A stretch of DNA of 64,000 bases, from contig NZ_JACCCO010000001.1 in assembly GCF_013409935.1 (NCBI RefSeq), forward strand, positions 496,001 to 560,000, read 5' to 3'. The translations under genes were made by a program, and so were the position numbers. How positions within the stretch are numbered: position 1 is the first letter of the stretch; every line of letters begins with the position of its first letter. Source of the DNA: Streptosporangium sandarakinum. GTDB taxonomy: Bacteria; Actinomycetota; Actinomycetes; Streptosporangiales; Streptosporangiaceae. The notes under the pieces are model-generated. The model was not told the origin of the DNA, searched no databases, and worked only from the letters and a program-made list of their open reading frames with translations. This document shows, one piece after another, positions 41,785 through 50,586 of the stretch.

Positions 41785-42954
41785 CTAAAGGGCGGCGTCG
41801 ACCGCCTCGGGCGACAGGATGTGGTCGAGGACCATGTGGGCGCAGCCGACGATCCCCGCGCCCGGGCCGAGGCGGCTGCGCTCGATCCGCAGGTTGCGGG
41901 TGGACAGGGCGGTGGAGCGGCGGTGGACGACCTCCCGCACGCCCGACACCAGGGGCTGGAACGCCTCGGCGACGTCGCCGCCCAGGACGACCACGGCGGG
42001 GTTGAGCAGGTTGACCGCGGTGGCGACGACCTCGCCGAGCATCCGGGCGGCGTTGCGGACGACGGCCATGGTCTCGGCGTCCCCGGCGCGGACCAGTCCG
42101 ACCACGTCCGTCAGTGACGCCACCTGGTAGCCGCGGTCGCGCAGGTCGCGCAGGATGGCGGTGCCGCTGGCCACCGAGTCGACGCAGTCGACGTTGCCGC
42201 ACCGGCACAGCACTCCCCCGCCGTCGCGGACCGGGATGTGCCCGATCTCCCCGGCCGCGCCCAGCGCCCCGCGCAGGATCTCCCCGCCCGCGATGACGCC
42301 GGCGCCGATCCGGGTGGAGACCTTGATGAACAGCAGGTCGTCGGCGTCCCCGGCGTAGGCCGCGCGGTGCTCGCCGATCGCGATGACGTTCACGTCGTTG
42401 TCGAGGAAGACCGGCACGGGGAAGCGCTCGGCGATGATCGGCGGGATGGCGACGCCGGTCCAGTTCGCCATGATCCGGGCGCTCTCGGTACGGCCGGCCG
42501 CGAACTCGACCGTCGCGGGGACGCCCAGGCCGACGCCGCGCACCTGGGACAGGGGCCGGTCGCCGAGCAGCTCGGCCCAGGTGTCCATGACCAGGGGCAG
42601 GACGGTGTCCGGGCCCTCCTCCACGTCCACGGCGAGGCTCACGCCGTCCAGCCGCTTCCCGGCGAGGTCGCAGACGGCGATCTGCGCGCGGCTGGCGCCC
42701 AGGGAGGCGACGAGGACGACGCCGCCCGCGGCGTTGAAGACGAGCCGGGTGGGCGGGCGGCCGCCGGTGGAGGGCCCCTCGCTGTCCTCCACGACGAGCC
42801 CGTGGTCCAGCAGCTCGGTGACGCGCAGTGAGACCGCCGGTCGCGACAGGCCGGTGACCCGGCCGATGTCGGCGCGCGTGACGGCTTCACCAGCGCGGAT
42901 GAGGCGAAGCACCTCACCGCTGGTGGCGAGGGCGGCAGCGGGACGACGAGGCAT
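41785..42954 (-). CDS. ROK-family transcriptional regulator
   Basis: 389 residues. The N-terminal winged helix-turn-helix (VTRADIGRVTGLSRPAVSLR, VTELLDHGLVV) is followed by a sugar-kinase-like ROK domain with LVASLGASRAQIAVCDL, VFLDNDVNVIAIGEHRAA, GAAGEIGHIPV and the zinc motif CRCGNVDCVDS. ROK repressors sense sugars or sugar phosphates. It is divergent from zwf-edd-glk-eda and is therefore the likely controller of this Entner-Doudoroff operon, responding perhaps to a hexose (inference). Confidence 0.93.
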   Translation of the reverse strand: MPRRPAAALATSGEVLRLIRAGEAVTRADIGRVTGLSRPAVSLRVTELLDHGLVVEDSEGPSTGGRPPTRLVFNAAGGVVLVASLGASRAQIAVCDLAGKRLDGVSLAVDVEEGPDTVLPLVMDTWAELLGDRPLSQVRGVGLGVPATVEFAAGRTESARIMANWTGVAIPPIIAERFPVPVFLDNDVNVIAIGEHRAAYAGDADDLLFIKVSTRIGAGVIAGGEILRGALGAAGEIGHIPVRDGGGVLCRCGNVDCVDSVASGTAILRDLRDRGYQVASLTDVVGLVRAGDAETMAVVRNAARMLGEVVATAVNLLNPAVVVLGGDVAEAFQPLVSGVREVVHRRSTALSTRNLRIERSRLGPGAGIVGCAHMVLDHILSPEAVDAAL

Positions 42955-42972
42955 CGGTCAAGTGAACCACAC

Positions 42973-42994
42973 GGAGTTATGAAACGGAAACTCC
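42973..42994. promoter_or_regulatory. Inverted repeat, candidate ROK operator
   Basis: GGAGTT (42973) and AACTCC (42989) flank a 10-bp AT-rich centre, 19 bp upstream of the ROK start. A further ACTCCGCTT copy lies at 43020, next to the predicted zwf -35. The 146-bp gap is much richer in A+T than its surroundings. Confidence 0.5.
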
Positions 42995-43026
42995 AAGCTT
43001 TCTCATCTCAAATTACAAAACTCCGC

Positions 43027-43055
43027 TTGTGTGAAGCGCAAGATGTGGCTACTGT
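43027..43055 (+). promoter_or_regulatory. Putative promoter of zwf-edd-glk-eda
   Basis: TTGTGT (43027-43032) and TACTGT (43050-43055) are separated by 17 bp. Transcription would begin near 43062, giving a leader of about 39 nt to the zwf ATG. The -35 lies next to an ACTCCGC copy that could be bound by the divergent ROK regulator. Confidence 0.5.
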
Positions 43056-43100
43056 CCGATCCATCCCCCTAATCCGGTAGATCACTACGGAGCAGTCCTC

Positions 43101-44576
43101 ATGTCCGAGACCCCGCGGCCCGCCGACCTGATCGTCTTCGGCGGCACAGGCGACCTCTCCATGCGGAAGCTCCTGCCCGCGCTGTATCACTGCGACCGCG
43201 ACGACCGTCTGGCCCCCGAGACCCGCATCATCGCGATGTCCCGGGGCGGGCTCGACGACGCCGACTTCCGCGGCAAGGTGGACGCGGAGGTGCGCGGCTC
43301 CGTCCCGGCGGACGACCACGGCACCTGGCAGCGCTTCCTGGGCCGCCTGCATCACGTCTCCATCGACGTCGGCGGCCAGGACACCGAGGGCTGGTCGCGC
43401 ACCGCCCACCTGCTCGCCGGGCACGAGGAGCGCGACCGGATCTTCTACCTCGCCAGCCCGCCCATGACGTTCGGCCCGTTCTGCCGCGAGCTGCACCGGG
43501 CCGGCCTGGTCACCCCCGTCTCGCGGGTGGTGCTGGAGAAGCCGCTGGGCCGCGACCTGGCCAGCGCCCAGCGGATCAACGACGAGGTCGGCGCGATCTT
43601 CGACGAGCGGCAGATCTACCGGATCGACCACTACCTGGGCAAGGAGACGGTCCAGAACCTCCTGGTGCTGCGGTTCGCCAACGCGTTCCTGGAGCCGATC
43701 TGGAACTCCCTGTGGATCGACCACGTCCAGATCACCGCCGCCGAGACCGTGGGCACCCCGGGCCGCCGCGGCTACTACGACCACGCGGGCGCGCTGCGCG
43801 ACATGGTGCAGAACCACCTGCTGCAGCTGCTGTGCCTGGTGGCGATGGAGCCCCCGTCGCGCAACGACCGGGAGTCGATCCGCGACGAGAAGGTCAAGGT
43901 CCTGCAGTCGCTGCGGCCCATCGTCGGCGGCGAGGTCGAACGGTTCACCGTCCGCGGCCAGTACACGGCGGGCGAGTGCGACGGCGTCCGGGTGCCCGGC
44001 TACCTCGACGAGCCCGACAGCACCGCGCCCACCGAGGCATCCCGCCGGGTGGAGACCTTCGCCGCGATCCGCGCCGAGGTGAAGAACTGGCGCTGGGCGG
44101 GCGTGCCGTTCTACCTGCGCACCGGCAAGCGCATGCCGTACCGGTCCACGGAGATCGTGGTGCAGTTCAAGGACGTGCCCCACTCGATCTTCCCGGGCAG
44201 CGCGCCCAACCGGCTGGTGCTGCGGCTGCAGCCGAGTGAGGGCATCCGGCTGCACCTGATGGCCAAGGAGCCGGGCGCGGGCGAGGTGGCGCTCAAGCCG
44301 GTCCCGCTCAGCCTCAGCTTCGCCGAGACCTTCACCTCCCGGGTGCCCGAGGCCTACGAGCGGCTGCTCATGGACGTCCTCGCCGGCAACCCGACGCTGT
44401 TCATGCGGCGTGACGAGGTGGAGGCCGCCTGGCGGTGGATAGACCCGATCCTGCACGAGTGGGAGGCGCAGGGCACCGCGCCCGAGCCGTACCCGGCGGG
44501 CAGCCCCGGTCCGGCCGGGGCGCACGAGCTGGTGCTGCGCAGCGGTCGCTACTGGTACGAGGACGACCTCGCGTGA
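43101..44576 (+). CDS. zwf: Glucose-6-phosphate 1-dehydrogenase
   Basis: Oxidises glucose-6-phosphate to 6-phosphogluconolactone with NAD(P)+; 491 residues. The nucleotide-binding motif is [18 protein letters not shown], the active-site signature [13 protein letters not shown], with EKPLGRDL and the later [17 protein letters not shown]. It feeds the pentose phosphate and Entner-Doudoroff routes; its position before edd, glk and eda indicates the latter here. The start is ATG 43101. No 6-phosphogluconolactonase gene is in the operon, so that step relies on another locus or spontaneous hydrolysis. Confidence 0.97.
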   Translation: MSETPRPADLIVFGGTGDLSMRKLLPALYHCDRDDRLAPETRIIAMSRGGLDDADFRGKVDAEVRGSVPADDHGTWQRFLGRLHHVSIDVGGQDTEGWSRTAHLLAGHEERDRIFYLASPPMTFGPFCRELHRAGLVTPVSRVVLEKPLGRDLASAQRINDEVGAIFDERQIYRIDHYLGKETVQNLLVLRFANAFLEPIWNSLWIDHVQITAAETVGTPGRRGYYDHAGALRDMVQNHLLQLLCLVAMEPPSRNDRESIRDEKVKVLQSLRPIVGGEVERFTVRGQYTAGECDGVRVPGYLDEPDSTAPTEASRRVETFAAIRAEVKNWRWAGVPFYLRTGKRMPYRSTEIVVQFKDVPHSIFPGSAPNRLVLRLQPSEGIRLHLMAKEPGAGEVALKPVPLSLSFAETFTSRVPEAYERLLMDVLAGNPTLFMRRDEVEAAWRWIDPILHEWEAQGTAPEPYPAGSPGPAGAHELVLRSGRYWYEDDLA

Positions 44577-44682
44577 CCGGCCGCCGCACCCGCCGCGAGG
44601 CGCCCCAGGTGAGGAGCCTTCCGTGACCGGCCGCACCGACCACCGCACCGACCACCGACCCGACGACGACGAAGGAGGCCGG

Positions 44683-46584
44683 GTGAACCCCGTCATCCAG
44701 GAGATCACCGACCGCCTGATCGAGCGCAGCCGCGCCAGCCGTACCGCCTACCTGGCGCGGATCGACGCCGAGGCCGAGGAGGCCCGCCGGCGCGGACCGG
44801 CCCGCTCCACACTGGGCTGCGCCAACCTGGCCCACGGCTTCGCCGCCGCCCCGGGAGCCGACAAGCTCGACCTGCGGGCCTCGGTCAAGCCGGGCGTGGC
44901 GATCGTGTCGAGCTACAACGACATGCTGTCGGCGCACCAGCCGTACGAGACCTACCCGGCGATCCTCAAGGCGGCCGTCCGTACGGCGGGCGGCGTGGCG
45001 CAGTTCGCCGGCGGCGTGCCCGCCATGTGCGACGGCATCACCCAGGGCCGCCCGGGCATGGAGCTGTCGCTCTACAGCCGCGAGGTCATCGCGATGGCCA
45101 CGGCGATCGCGCTCTCCCACGACATGTTCGACGCCTCCCTCATGCTGGGCGTCTGCGACAAGATCGTGCCGGGCCTGCTGATCGGCGCCCTGCACTTCGG
45201 CCACCTGCCGGCCGTGTTCGTCCCGGCGGGGCCGATGGGCTCCGGCCTGCCCAACAAGGTCAAGGCGCGCACCCGGCAGCTGTTCGCCGAGGGCAAGGTC
45301 GGCAAGGACGAGCTGCTGGACGCCGAGGCGCGGTCGTACCACTCCCCCGGCACCTGCACCTTCTACGGCACCGCCAACTCCAACCAGGTCATGATCGAGG
45401 TCATGGGCCTGCACCTGCCGGGCTCGACCTTCGTCAACCCCCGCACCGAGCTGCGCCAGGCGCTGACCGAGGCGGCCGGGCGGCGGGCGGTGGCGCTGAC
45501 CGCGCACGGCGCCGAGTACACCCCCGTGGGCCGGGTCGTCGACGAGAAGGCGATCGTCAACGCCTGCGTGGCGCTGCTGGCCACCGGCGGCTCGACCAAC
45601 CACACCATGCACCTCGTCGCGATCGCCGCGGCGGCCGGCATCGAGCTGCTCTGGGACGATCTGGCCGCCCTGTCTAAGGCGGTGCCGCTGCTGACCCGCA
45701 TGTACCCCAACGGGCAGGCCGACGTGAACCACTTCCAGGCCGCCGGCGGCATGCAGGTGCTCATCGGCGAGCTGCTGGACGCCGGGCTGCTGCACCGCGA
45801 CGTGCTGACGGTCGCCGGGCACGGGCTGGACCACTACCGCTCGGCCCCGGCGCTCAAGGACGGCGAGCTGGTCTGGGAGGAGCGCACCGAGGGCAGCACC
45901 GACCCCGACGTGCTGCGGCCGGTCGGCGAGGCGTTCTCCCCCGACGGCGGCATCCACATGCTCGACGGCAACCTGGGCCGCGCGGTCAGCAAGGTCTCGG
46001 CGGTCAGGCCCGAGCACCTGGTCGTCGAGGCCCCGGCGAAGGTCTTCGACGACCAGCTCGACCTGCTGCGCGCCTTCGAGGCGGGCGAGCTGGACGGGCA
46101 GGACTTCGTCGCGGTCATCCGCTACCAGGGTCCCAGCGCGAACGGCATGCCGGAGCTGCACAAGCTCACCCCGCCGCTGGCGGTGCTGCTGGACCGCGGG
46201 CAGCGGGTGGCGATCGTCACCGACGGCCGCATGTCCGGCGCGTCGGGCAAGGTCCCGGCCGCCATCCACCTGTCGCCCGAGGCCGCCCACGGCGGGCCGA
46301 TCGCGCTGGTCCGCGACGGCGACCCGATCCGCCTGGACTCCGCCGCGGGCACCCTGGAGCTGCTGGTGCCCGCCGAGGAGCTGGCCGCCCGCACGCCGCA
46401 GGGCGCCCCGCTCAGCGACGCCCAGTGGGTCGGCACCGGCCGCGAGCTGTTCGCCGCGTTCCGCCGTACGGCCGGCCCCGCCGAGCGCGGCGCCGGGATC
46501 TTCGCGCTGAACGGCCGCGCCGAGAGCCTCGCCGACGGCGCCGACGTGGCCGGGAGCACGGCCGCCGCGGGGGACGCCCGGTGA
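44683..46584 (+). CDS. edd: Phosphogluconate dehydratase
   Basis: Dehydrates 6-phosphogluconate to 2-keto-3-deoxy-6-phosphogluconate, the committed step of the Entner-Doudoroff pathway; 633 residues from GTG 44683. Family features are [45 protein letters not shown] and [13 protein letters not shown], which hold the [4Fe-4S] cysteines, and [16 protein letters not shown] near the end. GTG 44683 has GAAGGAGG upstream and begins [11 protein letters not shown] as in other Edd proteins; GTG 44623 would add 20 residues. Its stop overlaps glk (GTGA). Confidence 0.96.
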   Translation: MNPVIQEITDRLIERSRASRTAYLARIDAEAEEARRRGPARSTLGCANLAHGFAAAPGADKLDLRASVKPGVAIVSSYNDMLSAHQPYETYPAILKAAVRTAGGVAQFAGGVPAMCDGITQGRPGMELSLYSREVIAMATAIALSHDMFDASLMLGVCDKIVPGLLIGALHFGHLPAVFVPAGPMGSGLPNKVKARTRQLFAEGKVGKDELLDAEARSYHSPGTCTFYGTANSNQVMIEVMGLHLPGSTFVNPRTELRQALTEAAGRRAVALTAHGAEYTPVGRVVDEKAIVNACVALLATGGSTNHTMHLVAIAAAAGIELLWDDLAALSKAVPLLTRMYPNGQADVNHFQAAGGMQVLIGELLDAGLLHRDVLTVAGHGLDHYRSAPALKDGELVWEERTEGSTDPDVLRPVGEAFSPDGGIHMLDGNLGRAVSKVSAVRPEHLVVEAPAKVFDDQLDLLRAFEAGELDGQDFVAVIRYQGPSANGMPELHKLTPPLAVLLDRGQRVAIVTDGRMSGASGKVPAAIHLSPEAAHGGPIALVRDGDPIRLDSAAGTLELLVPAEELAARTPQGAPLSDAQWVGTGRELFAAFRRTAGPAERGAGIFALNGRAESLADGADVAGSTAAAGDAR

Positions 46585-47564
46585 ACCTCCCCTGGCTCGT
46601 CGCCGACGTCGGCGGCACCAACGCCCGGTTCGGCCTGGTCACCGAGCCGGGGCGGGGGCCCGGCTCGGTGGCCGTGCTCGCCGTCGCCGACCACGCCGGG
46701 CTCCCCGAGGCCGTGGCCGCCTACCTCGCCGAGCACGCGGACGGGGCCCGGCCTGAGGCGGCGTGCGTCGCGATCGCCGGGCCGGTCGAGGGCGACCGCT
46801 ACCGGCTCACCAACGCCGGGTGGGCGGGGTCGGTCCGCGACCTCGGCATCCCGCACGTCGAGCTGGTCAACGACTTCGAGGCGCTGGCCGCGTCCCTGCC
46901 GCATCTGCCGGCCGCGGAGCTGGTCGGCCTGGGCGGTCCCGCGCCCGGACACGGCGTCAAGGTCGTGCTGGGCCCGGGGACGGGCCTCGGCGTGGCGGGC
47001 CTGGTGCCCGCGGCCGAGGGCTGGATACCGGTGCCCGGCGAGGGCGGCCACGTCACCGTGCCGGTCCTGGACGAGCGCGACCACGAGATCGTCCGGGCGC
47101 TGCGCGCCGAGGGGATGGGCCACGTGGTGGCCGAGCACCTGCTGTCGGGGCCGGGGCTGGCCCGGTTGCACCACGCCCTCGCGCTGGTGCGCGGCGTCGA
47201 GGCGCCGCGGCTGGCCGCCTCGGACATCGTGGCCCGGATGGACGACTCGCTGTGCGCGGAGACCGTCGAGGTCTTCTGCGGAATGCTCGGCACCTTCGCC
47301 GGGAACGTCGCGCTGACCCTGGGCGCCCGCGGCGGCGTCTACCTGGGCGGCGGGGTGCTGCCGCGTATCGTGGAGCGGGTCCGCGCCAGCGACTTCCGCC
47401 GCCGGTTCGAGGCCGCCCCCACCATGAGCGGCTATCTCGCGGGCATCGCCACCTCGCTGATCGTCTCCCCGCAGCCCGCGCTGCTCGGGGCCGCGGCCTG
47501 GCTGGGCCAGCGCCTGTCCGCCGCGCCGAAGTCGTCGAAGCCATCGAAGTTGGAGTACGCATGA
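46581..47564 (+). CDS. glk: Glucokinase (bacterial Glk family)
   Basis: ATP-dependent glucokinase of the E. coli-type Glk family rather than the ROK type usual in actinomycetes; 327 residues. It shows [35 protein letters not shown], the substrate site [13 protein letters not shown], and [14 protein letters not shown] with [10 protein letters not shown]. Start GTG 46581 overlaps the edd stop. With zwf, edd and eda the operon can convert free glucose to pyruvate and glyceraldehyde-3-phosphate, which suggests supply by a non-PTS glucose transporter. The C-terminus is Ser/Lys-rich and overlaps eda (ATGA). Confidence 0.95.
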   Translation: MNLPWLVADVGGTNARFGLVTEPGRGPGSVAVLAVADHAGLPEAVAAYLAEHADGARPEAACVAIAGPVEGDRYRLTNAGWAGSVRDLGIPHVELVNDFEALAASLPHLPAAELVGLGGPAPGHGVKVVLGPGTGLGVAGLVPAAEGWIPVPGEGGHVTVPVLDERDHEIVRALRAEGMGHVVAEHLLSGPGLARLHHALALVRGVEAPRLAASDIVARMDDSLCAETVEVFCGMLGTFAGNVALTLGARGGVYLGGGVLPRIVERVRASDFRRRFEAAPTMSGYLAGIATSLIVSPQPALLGAAAWLGQRLSAAPKSSKPSKLEYA

Positions 47565-48172
47565 GCCTGCTGGACATCGCCCCGGTGATCCCGGTCGTCG
47601 TGATCGACGACCCGGAGACCGCCGTTCCCCTGGCGCGGGCCCTGGTGGCGGGCGGCCTGCCCGTCATCGAGGTGACCCTCCGTACGGCCTGCGCGCTGGA
47701 CGCCGTCGCGCGGATCGCCGCCGAGGTGCCCGAGGCGGTCGTCGGGGCGGGCACCGTCCGCACGCCCGCCGACGTGACCGCCTCGGTGGCGGCCGGCGCC
47801 AGGTTCCTGGTCAGCCCGGGGAGCACTCCGAGGCTCCTGGACGCCATGGAGGAGGGCGGCATCCCGTTCCTTCCCGGCGCGGCGACCTCCTCCGAGGTCA
47901 TGGCGCTGGCCGAGCGCGGGCTGACGGAGATGAAGTTCTTCCCGGCCGAGGCCGCCGGCGGCATGCCGTACCTGAAGTCGCTGGGCGGGCCGCTGCCCGA
48001 GGTGCGGTTCTGCCCGACGGGCGGGATCAGGCTCCAGACCGCGCCGGAGTATCTGGCGCTGGCGAACGTCGGGTGCGTGGGCGGGACCTGGCTCACCCCG
48101 ACCGACGCGCTGGCGGCCGGCGACTACGCCCGGATCGAGAAGCTCGCCGCCGAGGCGGCCGCGCTCCGCTAG
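47561..48172 (+). CDS. eda: KDPG aldolase (2-keto-3-deoxy-6-phosphogluconate aldolase)
   Basis: Cleaves KDPG to pyruvate and glyceraldehyde-3-phosphate; 203 residues, class I TIM barrel. Visible are [20 protein letters not shown], the catalytic Glu region [21 protein letters not shown], and the Schiff-base Lys in [13 protein letters not shown]. It ends with FCPTGGI and [14 protein letters not shown] 47561 overlaps the glk stop. It is the last gene of the operon and is followed by a clear terminator. Confidence 0.96.
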   Translation: MSLLDIAPVIPVVVIDDPETAVPLARALVAGGLPVIEVTLRTACALDAVARIAAEVPEAVVGAGTVRTPADVTASVAAGARFLVSPGSTPRLLDAMEEGGIPFLPGAATSSEVMALAERGLTEMKFFPAEAAGGMPYLKSLGGPLPEVRFCPTGGIRLQTAPEYLALANVGCVGGTWLTPTDALAAGDYARIEKLAAEAAALR

Positions 48173-48206
48173 CCGTACGGCCGCCCGCCCGGCGGAGCCC
48201 CGGAAC

Positions 48207-48244
48207 CCGGAGAGCACTGGACCGGCCGGCCCAGTGCTCTCCGG
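48207..48244. terminator. Terminator of the Entner-Doudoroff operon
   Basis: CCGGAGAGCACTGG (48207-48220) pairs perfectly with CCAGTGCTCTCCGG (48231-48244) around a 10-nt loop, 35 bp after eda. The convergent gene ends at 48255, so it probably works in both directions. Confidence 0.8.
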
Positions 48245-48254
48245 ACCCCCGGGA

Positions 48255-48587
48255 TCAGCCGGGCGGGCGGCCCGTCCCCTCGCCGGGGAGGTAGCCGCCG
48301 TCGTCGGCGTCGGTCCCGCCCAGGCCGCCGTTCGGGTCCTCGTGGTCGGAGGACTTCCACTCCAGGTCGGCGTTCACGCTCCCGGTCTCCCGCGGGGCTT
48401 CGGGGCCGCGCCGGGGCTCCTCGTCCTCGTCGCGCCCGGCGGGCCGGGCGCTGGTCCCCCCCATCGAGGCCGGGCCGATGTCGCCGCCCATGTCGTGCAG
48501 TTCGGGGTCGAAGGGCGTCCCCCGGTACTTGCGCAGCTCCTCCTCGCGCCGCCGGGCGCGCTCTTCCTCGTTCGTCTCCTCGCTCAC
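48255..48587 (-). CDS. Small charged, disordered hypothetical protein
   Basis: 110 residues with no hydrophobic segment. It starts with a highly charged helix (TNEEERARRREEELRKYRG), then FDPELHDMGGDIG and an Asp/Glu/Gly/Pro-rich tail. No family recognised. The start GTG 48587 has GGGAGGAG upstream, which supports real translation. It lies beside a hemerythrin gene on the same strand and resembles in composition the acidic protein at 40216-40539. Confidence 0.6.
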   Translation of the reverse strand: MSEETNEEERARRREEELRKYRGTPFDPELHDMGGDIGPASMGGTSARPAGRDEDEEPRRGPEAPRETGSVNADLEWKSSDHEDPNGGLGGTDADDGGYLPGEGTGRPPG

Positions 48588-48714
48588 GGCGCTCTCCTCC
48601 CGTGTCGCTTCTTCCCCCTCACCGTTCTGCGGTGCCCAGCCGGCGATGTCCGTAACGGGTGTTTCGCGCTCTGCCGGAAACGGCGGCCGGCTCGGAACCC
48701 GAGGAGCCGCCGGA

Positions 48715-49299
48715 TCAGTTCTTCCCGCCCATGGCGTCGCGGATCACGTCGCGGACCCGGTCCATGATCGCCAAAGGGGTGCCCACCAGCAGGTTCTTCG
48801 TCGCCGACTCCACCCCCGCGTGCGGGTGGGTGGGCGCCATCGCCTCGGCGGCCTTCACCCCGGCCGCCATCGCCCGCCGCTCGGCCTCGCTGGTGCGGGC
48901 GCGCAGCGCGGTGAACTCGTGGCGCTCCTCGTTCTCGGCGTGGGCGAGCACGGCCCCGCGCAGCAGCGTGAGGTCGGCGAGGAACCGCGGGTCCTCCACG
49001 CCCGCCTCCTCCATCCGCGTGAGGAGCTGCTTGGCCTCGTTCTCCTCCTTCAGGCGGTCGTCCACCACGGCGTCGCCGTCGTCGAGCTTGTGGCGGGCGT
49101 AGGGGTGGACGATCTCCTCCTCCGCCGTCTCGTGCACGGCCAGCAGCCGCACCAGCGAGCGGAACGCCTCGGCCCGCTTGTCGGCCGGCGCCTTCTCCAC
49201 CTCGTCGAACATGTCCCTGATCATGGAGTGCTGCCGCAGCAGCAGGTCCACGACGTCGTTCTCGCCCATCAGCTCGGGAACCGGCCGGTCGTCACCCAT
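48715..49299 (-). CDS. Hemerythrin HHE-domain protein
   Basis: 194-residue helical protein with a carboxylate/His diiron pattern: QHSMIRDMFDEVEKA, AVHETAEEEIVHPYARH and LAHAENEERHEFTAL provide the His and Glu ligands. Hemerythrin-like proteins of actinomycetes bind O2 or NO, or act in iron and peroxide sensing. Start ATG 49299 follows AGGGAGAG. The C-terminal region (GVESATKNLLVGTPLAIMD) resembles the tail of related soluble actinobacterial proteins. Confidence 0.9.
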   Translation of the reverse strand: MGDDRPVPELMGENDVVDLLLRQHSMIRDMFDEVEKAPADKRAEAFRSLVRLLAVHETAEEEIVHPYARHKLDDGDAVVDDRLKEENEAKQLLTRMEEAGVEDPRFLADLTLLRGAVLAHAENEERHEFTALRARTSEAERRAMAAGVKAAEAMAPTHPHAGVESATKNLLVGTPLAIMDRVRDVIRDAMGGKN

Positions 49300-49372
49300 G
49301 TTCTCTCCCTCTGTCCACATGCCGCCTACCCCGGTTACCCGGGATCACCGCACCGAACGTGGAAAGACGCGG

Positions 49373-50329
49373 TCAGGGGGAGGGCGGCGCGGACCGGGTG
49401 AAGCGCAGGTCGGCCAGGATCGCGCGGTGGTCGCCGCCCGTCGGCGGCAGCACCCGGCTGCCGACGGCCGTGAAGCCCCGGGTGAGCACGTGGTCCAGGC
49501 GGACCAGCGGCAGCGCCGCGGGCCAGGTGAGCTGCAGGCCGGTGCCCGCCTTCTCGGCCACGGACGTGACGGTCGCGGCGAGCGGGCTCAGCGCGCGGTC
49601 GGTCGAGGCCGTGTTGAGGTCCCCGGCGACGATGACCCGGGGGCCGGGGTCGGCCGCGACCGCGCGGGCCAGCGCCGCCATCTCCGCGTTGCGGCGGGCG
49701 ATGACGGACGGCTCCGGGCGGAAGGAGGTGATGTGGACGGCGTAGAGGCTCACGTCGCCCCACGGCGTGCGCAGAACGGCGTGCCGGGAGCGCACCACGC
49801 CGGGTACGGGCTGCGGCCGGCCGTAGAAGGGGTATCTGCTCCACACGGCCACGCCGGGGTTGTCGGGGAAGCGGTGGGGCAGGACGGGGTCGATCAGCCG
49901 GGCGAAGCCGGGGTCGACCGTCCCGTCGCGCTGCACGGGGTCGTCGCGCAGCTCGGCGACCACGAGGACGTCCGCGCCGGTGTCCCGCAGGGCGGCGGCG
50001 GTGCGGGGCAGGGCGGGGTTGAAGTAGTCGACGTTCTGGTGGACCACCCGCAGGTCGCGCGGCCCGGCGGCGGGGTCGCGGAGGAAGGCGGACCCGAAGG
50101 CCGCCGCCCAGGTCACGGTCACGGCCAGGGCCCCGGCCAGCGCGGCCCACGACCGGCGGGCGAGCGCGGTCAGGACGAGGAGCGGCGCCGCCAGGCCGAA
50201 CCAGGGCAGGGCGCTGTCGACGACGTTGCCCAGTCCCCGCCAGTTGGGCAGCAGCCCGTGCCCCGCGATGAGCAGCGACACCAGGACGCCCGCGCCCGCG
50301 ACCGGCCCGCCCCGCGTCCACGGCGACAT
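49373..50329 (-). CDS. Membrane-anchored endonuclease/exonuclease/phosphatase-family protein (VanJ-like)
   Basis: 318 residues. Three N-terminal membrane segments (residues about 10-28, 40-60, 63-85) are followed by an extracytoplasmic EEP domain: VVHQNVDYFNPALPR (first Asn metal ligand), VVAELRDDPVQRDG (catalytic Glu), VAGDLNTAST and the terminal GGDHRAILADL with the catalytic His. This layout matches VanJ/StaP-type teicoplanin-resistance and lipid-pyrophosphate phosphatases of actinomycetes, but many relatives are housekeeping. Start ATG 50329. The 257-bp gap to the divergent PAS phosphatase shows no clear promoter. Confidence 0.85.
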   Translation of the reverse strand: MSPWTRGGPVAGAGVLVSLLIAGHGLLPNWRGLGNVVDSALPWFGLAAPLLVLTALARRSWAALAGALAVTVTWAAAFGSAFLRDPAAGPRDLRVVHQNVDYFNPALPRTAAALRDTGADVLVVAELRDDPVQRDGTVDPGFARLIDPVLPHRFPDNPGVAVWSRYPFYGRPQPVPGVVRSRHAVLRTPWGDVSLYAVHITSFRPEPSVIARRNAEMAALARAVAADPGPRVIVAGDLNTASTDRALSPLAATVTSVAEKAGTGLQLTWPAALPLVRLDHVLTRGFTAVGSRVLPPTGGDHRAILADLRFTRSAPPSP

Positions 50330-50586
50330 GGTGGTGACGGCCCCCTCCCGCTGCCTGTGCGTGCCCTCGCGGCCCGGTCCCGCGACGCCGGCCCCGCGGA
50401 GGACAGTTCATCACGGGCGGGCCCGGCCATGGGGGATGTTCCGGACAGGCAAGGCGCACCATACCCGCCCTTTCCCCCGCCCTGACCTGCGTGGATAGAT
50501 GATTGGTCTATGCGCGTACGCGACAAAAAGGGAAATTGCGGGCATGCGACGGGGGTACTCGGGCGCCCCCGCCGGGAGAGCGCGGA

